Source: Pseudosulfitobacter sp. DSM 107133
GTDB lineage: Bacteria > Pseudomonadota > Alphaproteobacteria > Rhodobacterales > Rhodobacteraceae
Assembly (NCBI RefSeq): GCF_022788695.1
Contig: NZ_CP085154.1
Location: 3,348,001 to 3,412,000 of the forward strand
Length of the DNA stretch: 64,000 bases
Reading direction: 5' to 3'
In this document: in pieces, positions 45,401 through 53,685 of the stretch
Layout: each line of letters begins with the position of its first letter
How positions within the stretch are numbered: position 1 is the first letter of the stretch
Made by a program: the position numbers and the translations under genes
The notes under the pieces: generated by a model
What the model saw: only the letters and a program-made list of their open reading frames with translations
What the model was told of the DNA's origin: nothing
Databases searched by the model: none

Positions 45401-46147
45401 CAACAAGAGGTCGCGCGGCGGGCGGCATGTGATCGTTTCAACATCAAGACCCGCCGCAATATACTCTTGGTAAGGGATCCGGACACCACCATTCTGATGG
45501 TCATGCGTCAACCGGCGCGACCACACCGGAAAGCGCCCTGGGATTTTGCTGCTCGCCCCAAAAAAACTAGGCTCGGCAACCTCCATAATACGCGAGACGC
45601 CAACGATCAATCGGTTCGCATCGTCATCAACGGCATTGCCTCGATTGCAGTAGAAAAAGACGAGTGAAGCACCAGCATCAAGCTTGCCCCAAAAGCGATC
45701 TAGCAAAGCTCGTTGGCGGTCGTCCTCCTGTACCCAAGTTCCGGGCGTTGCAGACACTGGGCCACGGATCAGCAAATTTTCGTCTTCAACGATATCCCGA
45801 AAGCTGGCCTCTAGCATCCATCGATATGGCGTTGGACAAATCGAAAACGCAGGTATTTCTTCATCGACCGAAGGCAGGGCACGACCTGGAACTGGGTCGT
45901 TGTGGCGGATCATGTACGTTTGGTGTCCGAAGGTGTTGGCGTCACGCGCGCAAGGTGGCATGTACCCAGTCGTTCCCAAGAGTCGGGAAAGCTCACATCC
46001 CGAATTCGGCACCTCGACATTCAAATCGCGGCCCTCGCGAACATGCTCGTGCTCCATACATGCGGAATTGAGACCGGGAGCTGAACAGATGCGGCCATTC
46101 CAGCCAGTGTCATGCCAAGTGAGGCGAGCCGAAAGATGGGTGGTCAT
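42428..46147 (-). CDS. RecD-like SF1 helicase with C-terminal PD-(D/E)XK-like nuclease
   Basis: 1239 residues. The N-terminus LTWHDTGWNGRICSAP and following Cys-containing region look like a conserved domain found on such helicases. The SF1 helicase core has Walker A GGAGTGKTS (about residue 655), DESS box IDESSM (about 739), GDVFQLPPIGPG, YALTVHKAQGS (about 1024) and ALTRFRDRLVVL. The last 120 residues resemble a PD-(D/E)XK nuclease: KSEVIVYEVL, LPDF (Asp about 1160), WEHLG (Glu about 1172), and an aromatic-rich tail. Helicase plus nuclease in one chain at an island end suggests anti-phage defence, but this is inference. Base composition is lower in GC than the backbone. Confidence 0.8.
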   Translation of the reverse strand: MTTHLSARLTWHDTGWNGRICSAPGLNSACMEHEHVREGRDLNVEVPNSGCELSRLLGTTGYMPPCARDANTFGHQTYMIRHNDPVPGRALPSVDEEIPAFSICPTPYRWMLEASFRDIVEDENLLIRGPVSATPGTWVQEDDRQRALLDRFWGKLDAGASLVFFYCNRGNAVDDDANRLIVGVSRIMEVAEPSFFGASSKIPGRFPVWSRRLTHDHQNGGVRIPYQEYIAAGLDVETITCRPPRDLLLPFSYVAEHLSDGQAVSALLAIISIVERLQSDQASGQGVPGDWGGALEWLNSALDEVWAGRGAYPGMGALLRHLGYERGVAYHATVLRDIERRGVDPWEHLSGVLERRISAEAGHEEGLARAAAEWQKQKPSRQLLELLVQFELTSDQFSGIANAAVRKERGIEASNEAIIENPYCLYEQDFGTDKSAPVGLEVIDQGMLPEGEAAHFRKNPPLARNDRRRVRAVMRSVLRDAADSGDTILPLETLITRTMAHFPESRRCNPDLEVVWDSDDRQFYDKIIWFKSIDTPATWHIETASSESGVSIPDELSELQDDLGAAEQDDGVVPELRLVALKRVRRCEIEIAQVVREQVGRLKDLPEAGPDWGVILTKPKTEGGFGTPETAREANALTEKTAALETLYRNRLSVLTGGAGTGKTSVLKAFLTTLREVEGPRSLLLAAPTGKARVRLQTASGYRASTIHQILWDVGLLGSNYRLLDQPLKGKMTYATVVIDESSMPSVELLAALFRGIATKAIMRLIFVGDVFQLPPIGPGRPFLDILRWLRKEHPSCIAELETCMRVESVDGEEMVSSGLRLAAGYRDESGPGDDEIIARAARCQNIGDLSLLAWEDHDDLLVKIDQALNMIGIAPGDNSAFDASLGITTKDWKHSESWQILTPTRIHAFGAAEINRVIHDRYRAREIGNATNPYGRLPGPMGDQGIVIRDKVMQVVNQPKWLPKDSKGLRFVANGEIGLVTQSWKKKSKDDFDKMFVAFSTQPEAEYRYGKSEVKDGLELAYALTVHKAQGSDFGTAIVVLPRKAATLSRELLYTALTRFRDRLVVLVERDTAVLDQMRNPIYSETARRSTFMFDLLIGDTAGDLQLPDRYRPEGLIHRAQDGTPMRSKSEVIVYEVLSGLGLAPVYEQRLYSQGSETDYCLPDFTIQHGGKTWYWEHLGMLNRPQYREDWIRKEAWYHRNGFADRLLTSKDHEGGPGGILYADEVRSLARDRILGTA

Positions 46148-46432
46148 GGCTAGAAAGATTCCCGCATTTAAAAGATTCTAAAGGTTTTCCTCGAGGCTAG
46201 CCTCTACGATTACAAAATGCACCTAGGCGACAACCGACTACTAGAGATAATTTCAACTTCGGATTGTTTGGGTTCGCTTGCCACCTTGCGCTATTCATCG
46301 CTGGTGGCCGACGTCAGCTCTTTCATCGAAGATACCATCGTGGCTCAATGCCTCCCAATTTGCTTGAAGCTCCAATATTTCGAAATTTGGATTTATCCAC
46401 AGCGACTTTCGTCCCCCCCTCTTGCTCCGAAT
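46148..46432. other. Gene-free stretch upstream of the helicase
   Basis: AT-richer. Should contain the helicase promoter. A plus-strand frame at 46217-46603 has no motif or start signal and is not accepted. Confidence 0.3.
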
Positions 46433-46561
46433 CTAAGCCCGATGCAATCTGCACGTGTGGGGAGAGCAGTCCTCAACCAAAAGCATAACAGGTCTATCGG
46501 AATGGCACTTTGGACAAGGTCGCAGCGCTTTGGCGCTCTGAACGGCGTTGTCTCCGATCAT
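46433..46561 (-). CDS. Possible small zinc-ribbon protein
   Basis: A 42-residue frame from an ATG at 46561 containing LRPCPKCHSDRP and EDCSPHTCRLHRA. The two C-x2-C/C-x4-C pairs could bind zinc, somewhat like Lar-type or other phage zinc-ribbon mini-proteins. Short length makes it uncertain. Confidence 0.35.
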   Translation of the reverse strand: MIGDNAVQSAKALRPCPKCHSDRPVMLLVEDCSPHTCRLHRA

Positions 46562-46642
46562 ACTTACTCTGCGCCTTCCCGGCGCGGGCAGCAGGCGGTT
46601 TGAGTACGGCTCGTCCTCTGTCCAGATGAGGATGTATCGATC

Positions 46643-47242
46643 ATGGCCCTGCCGCCCCGCGTGTTTTTCACCCTTCACGAGGCCTCCGCGCGCTGGGGTT
46701 GTAACATCGCAGATATCGCGGGTTGGGCCGATACGGGCAGATTTCAGATCCTGACCGGGATCGCAGCTGTCAGCTGCGGCGAGGACATCGTTGCTGGCAA
46801 GGTCGTCCTGTCCCCGATGGAATTGCTCCCGCTGTTCCGCCGGTGTGGCACTGGCCCTTCTGAAGGCGTCATGCGCCGCATTCAGCCTCTGGGCCGCCAG
46901 GACTGGCTGCTGATCACAGAGCCAGCTGGCGGCATCCCCGTCGCAATCGCTGACATGATGATCTTGGCTGAGGAGGTCCATGCATTCGAGGAAGAAAACG
47001 ACATGGTTCGGCGCGTGGCATCGGGGCCGGGTGCCGCAACATCCTACGATTGGGAGGGGATGATGGTTGCCCTGATCTTGCGTATTCACGACCACGGATT
47101 TCCCCCAACCCAAGCCGAACTGGTCGCCGAGATGCAGGAATGGTTCGCGGATCAGACGGACGGCAAGAAGATGCCCGACAGCCGCAGCATTCGGCGGCGG
47201 ATCACACCAATATGGAAAGCCGTGCGGCGGGAGGATGCGTGA
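46643..47242 (+). CDS. Phage/island HTH-containing hypothetical protein
   Basis: 199 residues. The N-terminus FFTLHEASARWGCNIADIAGW resembles a MerR/excisionase-type helix-turn-helix. The C-terminus has a second helical unit, PTQAELVAEMQEWFA, then MPDSRSIRRRITPIWKAVR, of a kind seen in phage replication regulators. Function unknown. Its 3' end overlaps the convergent integrase fragment by 41 bp, a tight packing that suggests a mobile-element origin. Confidence 0.6.
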   Translation: MALPPRVFFTLHEASARWGCNIADIAGWADTGRFQILTGIAAVSCGEDIVAGKVVLSPMELLPLFRRCGTGPSEGVMRRIQPLGRQDWLLITEPAGGIPVAIADMMILAEEVHAFEEENDMVRRVASGPGAATSYDWEGMMVALILRIHDHGFPPTQAELVAEMQEWFADQTDGKKMPDSRSIRRRITPIWKAVRREDA

Positions 47243-48173
47243 TGATTCGGGTTCGCGGCGAGTCCATCAGGTGCGCATAGCGCAGGGTCGTCTGCATCTG
47301 ACTGTGGCCCAGCAGCTTGCCGATCATTTCCAGTGACGCGCCCCCACTGACCAGCAGCGAGGCGAAGGTGTGGCGTAAGTCGTGGATATGCACGTCAGAC
47401 AGTCCGCACGTCTTCTGGATCTGCGCCCAGAACCGGCGCACCTCTTGCACCGGCTGGCCGGGCACATCGCCTGGGAATAACCACGGCGTGCCACGCGGCA
47501 CCAGAAGCTGGCGCTGCCGCACGATAGCTGCGGTTTCGTCCGAGATCGGCACGCGATGCGCTCGGCGCTGTTTCGTCATGGCGGGCGGCTTCGACCAGCT
47601 CATGTGTTCGAGGTTGAACTGTTCAAACCGCGACTGTCGCACCTCGCCCAGCCGGGCTCCGGTCAGCATGCACATGCGGATGATGTCGGCGGCGCGGCGA
47701 TCTTCCGCAGCATCAAGGGCTGCGGCGAGACTGGCAATTTCCTCTTGCGACAGAAACCGCTCGCGCGGGGTTTCGATGCGCCGATGGAAGCGCTGGGCGG
47801 GGTTGTCCACGCACCACCCCCATTGGACGGCCAGCGTGAACATCTTGCGCAGGACTTCCCCTATGCGGTTGGCGCGCACCGGGGTAGGTTTTGCGGGCTG
47901 CAATTTGCGCGCCCGGTTGTTTGGCTTGTCCTTATGCGGGCGGGCCCGGCCCGCAGCGATCTTGGTCAGCAGCTTGTCGACGTCGGTCTGCGTGATTTCC
48001 GTCACCAGTTTCCGGCCCCAGACGGGTGCCACAAGTTTTGCCAGCGCGGATCGCTGGTCGGCCGCGCTGCGGTCCGACAGCTTTGGCAGATGCTCGGCGC
48101 AGTAGCGTTCGATCAGGTCCGTGACGCGCGGTGCCTCACGTTTGGTCTCACGCTGACGCCACCAATTGGGCCA
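47202..48173 (-). pseudogene. Tyrosine integrase, 5'-truncated
   Basis: The catalytic domain is complete: Arg in TGARLGEVRQSRF, HDLRHTFASLL (H-x-x-R), GH in LLGHSQMQTT and the Tyr in LRYAHLMDS. A core-binding segment, RVTDLIERYCAEHLPKLSD, can be read upstream to about 48145. The frame is then closed by a stop at 48174-48176, with no start and no N-terminal arm-binding domain (DUF4102 type), about 90-100 residues short. A GTG at 48032 could start a shorter product lacking most of the core-binding domain. The break coincides with the start of the replication gene, so the gene was probably cut by recombination. It may have inserted the island in tRNA-fMet. Confidence 0.75.
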
Positions 48174-49162
48174 TCAAGCAGCGCGGGTTGAAACCCACCA
48201 CCAAAATCGTGCTCTGGCATCTTTGCGACCGGTTCAACCCGGACTTTGGCTGCTTCCCGTCACAGGTGCGGCTGGCCCACGATTGCGAGATCAGCCGCTC
48301 GACGCTGAACGATCACCTCCGCCAGCTCGAGGCAGGAGGCCTGTTGCGCCGCGTGCCCCGGATCGATCCGGTGACCAAGCGCCAGCTGCCCACCCGCTAC
48401 ATCCTGGGATTTGAGCGCGGCTTCACACCGGCTGATGTGGTGCCGGGTCCGGAAATCGGACACGGAAACGCAGGCGTGGTGAAAATCGGCGATGACACGG
48501 GCACATGCGGTCTCGATGCACCTGGCGCGGCTGATCCGTGTCCAGATTTCGGACACGGGACCCACCCAAAAGCCGTGTCCGGATTTTACACCGACCCGTG
48601 TCCGGAAAAGGGCCAAAGCCGTGTCCGGAATCCGGACACTAACCTTGTAAGAGAACCACTAAGTCAATCAGTAAAGAAGGAGGAGGACGCGGCTGCGCGC
48701 GAGGCTGATTTTGATTTGTTCATCGCAAATCTTCTGAACTCGCTGGGCTTTGCCGCAAATGCCAGCCTGCCTGCCTGGTGGCAGGGAGCGCCAGCCAGAA
48801 CCCATGTGCACCGCTGGATCGACGACCTCGGGCTCTCCGAGGATCGGATCATCGAAGTCGCCACCGAAACGCGTCGCGATCACCCCAATCCGCCCGACGG
48901 GCCCAAAGCCCTCGACCGGTTCATGGAACGCGCCGCAAGGCACGATGCCCAGGCGGCTGCCAATTCCGTGAAAGCCAAAGGCAGAAGCAAAGCCCAAAGC
49001 AAACCACGGCCCAGCCCCGATGAAACGGCGACGTTCTATGCGGCGAAGGTGAACTCAGACGAATACCTGCCCCAAAACATGATCAGCACCGCCATGTGCG
49101 GATTGATGCTGGCACGCGGGCTCGTCACCCCAGAACGCCTACGGATGCGGGGAGTGGTGTGA
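48131..49162 (+). CDS. Phage helix-turn-helix replication-type protein
   Basis: 343 residues from a GTG at 48131. The first 100 residues are a winged helix: ATNWAIKQRGLKPTTKIVLW, CFPSQVRLAHDCEISRSTLN, then HLRQLEAGGLLRR. A disordered linker and a helical C-terminus (SAMCGLMLARGLVTPERL-like end) follow. Such proteins stand in the early/replication part of Rhodobacterales prophages. Overlaps the truncated integrase by some 40 bp, divergent in strand. The cytosine methyltransferase gene follows directly. Confidence 0.7.
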   Translation: MPHVWSHADATNWAIKQRGLKPTTKIVLWHLCDRFNPDFGCFPSQVRLAHDCEISRSTLNDHLRQLEAGGLLRRVPRIDPVTKRQLPTRYILGFERGFTPADVVPGPEIGHGNAGVVKIGDDTGTCGLDAPGAADPCPDFGHGTHPKAVSGFYTDPCPEKGQSRVRNPDTNLVREPLSQSVKKEEDAAAREADFDLFIANLLNSLGFAANASLPAWWQGAPARTHVHRWIDDLGLSEDRIIEVATETRRDHPNPPDGPKALDRFMERAARHDAQAAANSVKAKGRSKAQSKPRPSPDETATFYAAKVNSDEYLPQNMISTAMCGLMLARGLVTPERLRMRGVV

Positions 49163-49167
49163 ATGGC

Positions 49168-50409
49168 ATGGTGTCACGTCCCCGGCACGGATTGTCCCTC
49201 TGCGCAGGCGGCGGAGGCCTTGATTTGGCTCTTATGCTCGCCGAGCCCGGTTTCCACACCCGCGCATTTGTCGACTGGGAGGACTGGCCCCGCTCCGTCC
49301 TCATCGCCGCCCAGCGCGCAGGATATTTCGCGCCCGCGCCGATCTGGGACGACCTGCATAGCTTCGATGCCCACCCCTTCCGCGGTGCCTTCGACATCGT
49401 CCTCGCCGGATATCCCTGCCAGCCGTTCAGCGCCGCTGGCAAACGCGGCGGTGCCGACGATCCCCGGCACCTCTGGCCCGAGGTCGCCCGTGTCATCTGC
49501 GAATGCAACCCCGAATGGGTCTTCGTTGAGAATGTCTCCGGGCACGTCAGTCTCGGCCTTGAAACCGTGCTGCGAGAGCTTTGGGCAATGGGTTACACGC
49601 CTGCGGCGGGCCTGTTCAGTGCGGCAGAAGTCGGCGCGCCGCACCAGCGGCAGCGCATCTTCATCCTGGCCCACACCGATGAGCCTGCATCCCGGCACCG
49701 CCAGTTACAACCCGGCCGGGAACAGCGACTTTACCCGCAAGGCCGAGGCGCTGGCGCTGTGCATCACCAACTGGTCAACGCCGAAAGCGACGGATGGCGC
49801 GAAGGGCGGGCCAGGCCAGAGCTATGGCTCGGGCGGGACGCCACCACTGCCAGCCCAGGCGGCGCAATGGCAGACCCCCGTTGCGGACGATCAGGTGGAC
49901 CGGCTGCGCGGCAAGATCAACAGCCGGGGCGAGCCGAAGCTGAGCGCTCAGGCGATCCAGTGGCCGACACCGGCCGCGCAGAACTGGAAGGGCAGCAGCT
50001 CGGCCAGCGTGACCCGGGCGGATGGGAAGTCCCGGATGGATATCCTGCATTACCGGGCCGAACAGGGCTTCATCCACCCGGACCCGGCGATCATGCCAGG
50101 TGGTCGGCAGTCCTTACTGCACGCCCCGATCTCGCGCCCGCTCTGGGCTTCGATGATTGCCTCGCATGGGCGCGTCGTCTCACGGCGGATCCTGAAGGGC
50201 CGATCACGACGGCGGCTGAACCCGCTCTTCGTCGGATGGCTGATGGGCTGGCCCATCGGGCACGCGCTCTGCGCCTGCTCGGAAACGGAGTTCACCCACT
50301 GGCAGCAGCACATGCGTGGCGCACTCTCGCGGCTGCCCATGGCCTCGGGCCCATGGATATGGCGGCCGAGCGAGGGACCGACGAGCCCAACCCAAATGAA
50401 CCTCTTTGA
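49168..50409 (+). CDS. Phage DNA (cytosine-5) methyltransferase
   Basis: 413 residues from the ATG at 49168. SAM motif I SLCAGGGGLDLAL; motif IV with catalytic Cys in AGYPCQPFSAAG; motif VI FVENVSGH; motif VIII QRQRIFILA; and the C-terminal motif X LLGNGVHPLAAAHAW. The region between motif VIII and X (about 170-340) is Gln/Arg-rich with weak character because a second frame also codes there. In a prophage it probably methylates phage DNA against host restriction. No cognate endonuclease gene is seen. Confidence 0.85.
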   Translation: MVSRPRHGLSLCAGGGGLDLALMLAEPGFHTRAFVDWEDWPRSVLIAAQRAGYFAPAPIWDDLHSFDAHPFRGAFDIVLAGYPCQPFSAAGKRGGADDPRHLWPEVARVICECNPEWVFVENVSGHVSLGLETVLRELWAMGYTPAAGLFSAAEVGAPHQRQRIFILAHTDEPASRHRQLQPGREQRLYPQGRGAGAVHHQLVNAESDGWREGRARPELWLGRDATTASPGGAMADPRCGRSGGPAARQDQQPGRAEAERSGDPVADTGRAELEGQQLGQRDPGGWEVPDGYPALPGRTGLHPPGPGDHARWSAVLTARPDLAPALGFDDCLAWARRLTADPEGPITTAAEPALRRMADGLAHRARALRLLGNGVHPLAAAHAWRTLAAAHGLGPMDMAAERGTDEPNPNEPL

Positions 50410-50425
50410 AGGATTGCTGCCATGA
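49679..50425 (+). CDS. Long out-of-frame overlapping ORF inside the methyltransferase
   Basis: 248 codons in the +1 frame, from an ATG at 49679 to a stop that overlaps the next gene's start (ATGA). The product reads like a genuine phage protein: TASYNPAGNSDFTRKAEALA, repeated W-x-TP motifs (NWSTPKATDG, QWQTPVADD, QWPTPAAQNW), RRLNPLFVGWLMGWPIGHAL, and a Trp-rich end (MASGPWIW). The LNP-x-F-x-x-WLMGWP motif is known from C-terminal parts of other phage methyltransferases. Either both frames are used, or one is a fossil of the other. No clear ribosome binding site is seen. Confidence 0.5.
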   Translation: MSLHPGTASYNPAGNSDFTRKAEALALCITNWSTPKATDGAKGGPGQSYGSGGTPPLPAQAAQWQTPVADDQVDRLRGKINSRGEPKLSAQAIQWPTPAAQNWKGSSSASVTRADGKSRMDILHYRAEQGFIHPDPAIMPGGRQSLLHAPISRPLWASMIASHGRVVSRRILKGRSRRRLNPLFVGWLMGWPIGHALCACSETEFTHWQQHMRGALSRLPMASGPWIWRPSEGPTSPTQMNLFEGLLP

Positions 50426-51090
50426 GCATGCAGGGACGGATCGGCAGCGCGAGCGTCGGTCGGATCAAACGTGCGCTGGGCGTGCAGGCGGCGCTGGAAT
50501 GGGCGTTTCGGGTGGAAAAGGCGCAGCTGGAACTGCCCCCGCCGAAAGATGTGGTTGAGGAAGGCTTTGGGTTCGGTCTCGAGTACGTTTTGATGCAGCG
50601 TGGGGCGTTGGGCTGCAAGGTTGACGGCGGTCAGCACAAGATGGGCAGCTACACCCATGCCGACGCCGAAGTAATTGCCGCCACCGTCGCCGGGATGCCC
50701 GACAGCCTCGGTGGCATCCGCATGGCGATCCGCGTGGCGGAACTGGCCCGCGCAGGACTGACCCCTGACTGGATGCCAAGGGTGGTGCCGCGATGTGTGC
50801 CCGTGGAGACCAAGCGTAATCAGCACGGCGAGCGGTCAACGACGGTGGTGGTTGGCACCGAACGGGTGCTAACGCGAGGCAAATGGCGCACGGTCGAGGT
50901 TTTGGCCTGCCCGGTAACCTGGCGGCCTCACCCCGAGCAGATTGAGTCCGCTCGTCGCGGATATGAAGATTGGTGGAAGGCGCTGGATTGGGTGCGGGAT
51001 GGGTTGGTGGTAGGGCGCATGCTGCGAGATATCGAGGTGATGGCAGCGATGCCGAAGTTGCGGCCATGGCAACGCTCACACAAGCATTGA
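50422..51090 (+). CDS. Phage hypothetical protein
   Basis: 222 residues, starting in ATGA overlap with the preceding overlapping ORF. Features include VGRIKRALGVQAALEWAFR at the N-terminus, and a C-terminal EDWWKALDWVRDGL. Resembles conserved early-region proteins of Rhodobacterales prophages; the role is unknown. Its stop at 51088-51090 is followed at once by truncated tail-gene sequence, marking a deletion joint. Confidence 0.6.
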   Translation: MSMQGRIGSASVGRIKRALGVQAALEWAFRVEKAQLELPPPKDVVEEGFGFGLEYVLMQRGALGCKVDGGQHKMGSYTHADAEVIAATVAGMPDSLGGIRMAIRVAELARAGLTPDWMPRVVPRCVPVETKRNQHGERSTTVVVGTERVLTRGKWRTVEVLACPVTWRPHPEQIESARRGYEDWWKALDWVRDGLVVGRMLRDIEVMAAMPKLRPWQRSHKH

Positions 51091-53280
51091 GGCTATCCGT
51101 TCTTTCCTGAACTGACTGATGTCTGGACCGACGGGCCGAACTGGCGGCTGGGTCACTGGCTGACCGGGCGGCTGGGCGCGGTCTCGCTGGCGGCCCTCGT
51201 CCGACAGCTCTGCTTGCGGGCCGGAATGCCCGAGGAACTGATCGACGTCTCCGGCCTCTGGGGTGCGGTCGAAGGTTATGTGATCTCGGCTCTGGAAGCC
51301 CCGCGCGCGTCGATCAGTACCTTGGCCCGGCACTTCGGCTTCGATGCGGTCGAGAGTGAGGGAAGGATCAAGTTTCTGATGCGCGGCCGCATTGCCAGTC
51401 TGACAATTGCCCCCGACAGCATGGTGGCACCATCATCGGCGCAAGGCGACGTCATGGAACTGACCCGGGCGCAGGAAACCGAACTGCCGCAGGCGCTGAA
51501 GTGGCAGGTCGCGCGGGCAGACGAGGACTATGACGCAGCGCAGGTCGAAGCGCGGCGCATCACCGTGGATACCACCCGCATCGCTTCCGAGGCGTTCCCT
51601 ATCGCTGTGCCACCCGAAGAAGCAGAGCGCCGCTGCCGTCGCGCGCTGATGGAAGCGTGGGTTGGTCGGGAAAGTGCTGTGTTCCGCTTGCCGCCTTCAA
51701 GCCTGGCGCTGGATCCTTGCGATGTGATCCTGTTCGATCATGATGGCCGTCTGACGGAAATGCGGCTCGTGTCCATCGCTGACTCCGACCTGCGCAGCGT
51801 CGATGCGGTGCGTCAGGATCGGGCAGTCTATGATCTGCCACCCGGCGAACCCCGCCCAGCGTCCTTGTCAACGCCCACAGTCTTTGGCGCTCCGGACGTC
51901 GTGTTCTTGGACCTGCCGCAGCTGCGCGAGGATCAACCTGCGCATCGCCCCATGGTTGCAGCCCATGCCAAACCATGGCCCGGTGAGATCGCCGTCTACC
52001 GCAGCGCCGCCACTGACGGCTTTGCCCTGCTGACCACCTTCGGCACGCGGGCGCGGATGGGCGTGCTCGCAGCTGACTTCTATGCGGGGCCGGTCTCGAG
52101 GTTCGATCTCGGCAATGCGTTAGTCATCGATCTCTATTCCGGTACCCTCGAGAGCGTCACAGACATCGCATTGCTGGGCGGGGCGAATGCTCTGACCGTC
52201 GAGACCGGCGCTGGGCACTGGGAAATCATCCAGGCAGGCACAGCCGAGTTGATCGCGCCCGGCCGCTATCGCCTGACCCGGCTGCTGCGCGGCCAGCGCG
52301 GCACCGAACACGCAATCGTTGGCGTCGTGGCCACCGGCGCGCGGGTGGTGGTGCTGGATACGGCCCTTGCCACCCTGCCGATTTCCGAAGCCGATCTCGG
52401 GTTGCCATGGAACTGGCGCACTGGCCCGGCGTCTAAGCCAGTCAGTGACGAGACCTTTGTCGCCACCACGTTCACGCCCGAGGGCGCTGGGCTGCGGCCG
52501 TTTTCAGTGGGCCATGTCGAACAGCCGTGGCGGACGGCTCGCAATCCCGGCGATCTGACGATCCGCTGGACGCGCCGGTCGCGATCGCTGGCAGCTGATA
52601 CCTGGGGCGCTGGCGATGTGCCCCTCGCGGAAGACAGTGAAGCCTACGAGGTGGAAATCCGCGACGGCGGTGCAGTCAAGCGCACGCTAAGTACCACCAC
52701 CAACCTCTCGACCAGCATGCGCCGCTGGCGCGTGACCAGCGCCGCCACAGTGGATGCGGTGGCTGAAGAACGGTCTGCCGGATGGGTCTGCTGGCGCGGC
52801 AATGCCGACGGGCTTGGTGGATGGAGCTACGTCAACCGGCTGTCGATGACGACATTGCAGGCGACCGGAATGGGGTTCTTCGGCCTTTATGGCTCGACTG
52901 CTGCGCTGGCGACCACACTGACACTGGCGGCAGCGGTCAACTGCATCGGTATCGGGTTCCAGCGCGGCACCCATACGAACTGGCAGCTGGTGCACAACGA
53001 TGGTAGCGGCGCGCCAACGCTGACCGATCTGGGCAGTAGCTTTCCGGTGGCCAGTACCACCATCGTCTTGTCGCTCTATATCGCGGCCTCCCCGAATGGC
53101 TCGGATGTTGGCCTGCGGGTGGTTGAAGAGGTCAGTGGGACTGCAGTCGAGTTCACCATCACCACCGACATGCCTGCCGCCACCCAGCTTTTGAGCCCAC
53201 GCAACTACATGAACACCGGCGCGACCGCTGCGGCCGTCGCCTACGACTGCTCCGGCGTCTACGTCGAAACTGACTTCTGA
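51091..53280 (+). pseudogene. Phage tail tip/host-specificity protein, 5'-truncated
   Basis: An open frame starting right after the previous stop codon reads YPFFPELTDVWTDGPNWRLG, HWLTGRL and so on through about 730 residues. This matches the C-terminal part of the very large baseplate/tail-tip proteins of Rhodobacterales phages and gene transfer agents (gp15-like), which carry a TIM-barrel domain before this point. The usual N-terminal half or more is missing and there is no start codon at the joint; a TTG at 51214 is the first candidate. The C-terminal region ends in a beta-sandwich-like receptor-binding portion (about 560-725). Head and tail genes that should precede it are absent. Confidence 0.75.
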
Positions 53281-53291
53281 GAGGACTCTCC

Positions 53292-53600
53292 ATGACTGAG
53301 AAAACCAGCTTCCTGCAGGAGGTCGCCGAGGCCCTGCGCGACAACGGGATTGGGGCCGCCGTCACCGCGCTGATCGGCGGGACGATCGCACTTTTGGCAT
53401 CCGTCACGCGCAAGGCTTTCACGAACGACGCCATGCTCGCCCGTCTGGATCGCGAACTCAGCCAGGAACGCGACCGCGTCGATCGCCAGCGCGCCGAAGA
53501 TCGCGACGACGATGCCGATCGGCTGGAACGTATCGAGACCGATATCCGCGCCATGCGCGATCTGATGTTCGAAGCCTTCCAGCGCGGCCGCACCGACTGA
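53292..53600 (+). CDS. Small phage membrane-associated coiled-coil protein
   Basis: 102 residues. One hydrophobic segment (about 18-38, IGAAVTALIGGTIALLASV) is followed by a highly charged coiled coil (DRELSQERDRVDRQRAEDRD). The position between tail and lysis genes fits a holin-like or spanin-like accessory, but no family was recognised. GAGAGGA precedes the ATG, 11 bp after the tail gene. Confidence 0.6.
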   Translation: MTEKTSFLQEVAEALRDNGIGAAVTALIGGTIALLASVTRKAFTNDAMLARLDRELSQERDRVDRQRAEDRDDDADRLERIETDIRAMRDLMFEAFQRGRTD

Positions 53601-53629
53601 CCATCCCTCAACCATCCCGATCCAACCCG

Positions 53630-53653
53630 ACCCGCCCGCAAGGCGGGTTTTTT
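53630..53653 (+). terminator. Rho-independent terminator
   Basis: ACCCGCC-CGCAA-GGCGGGT with a run of T at 53648-53653, between the coiled-coil gene and the endolysin gene. Confidence 0.75.
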
Positions 53654-53685
53654 GATGCCCGGCGACGGGCGAAAGGAGACTCCCC

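Noticed and set aside
46217..46603. 128-codon plus-strand frame
   Set aside because: No motif, no ribosome binding site, and overlap with a better small minus-strand candidate.
51091..53280. Functional gene transfer agent locus
   Set aside because: Only a tail-tip fragment resembles GTA proteins; terminase, capsid and other structural genes are absent, and the context is a prophage remnant.
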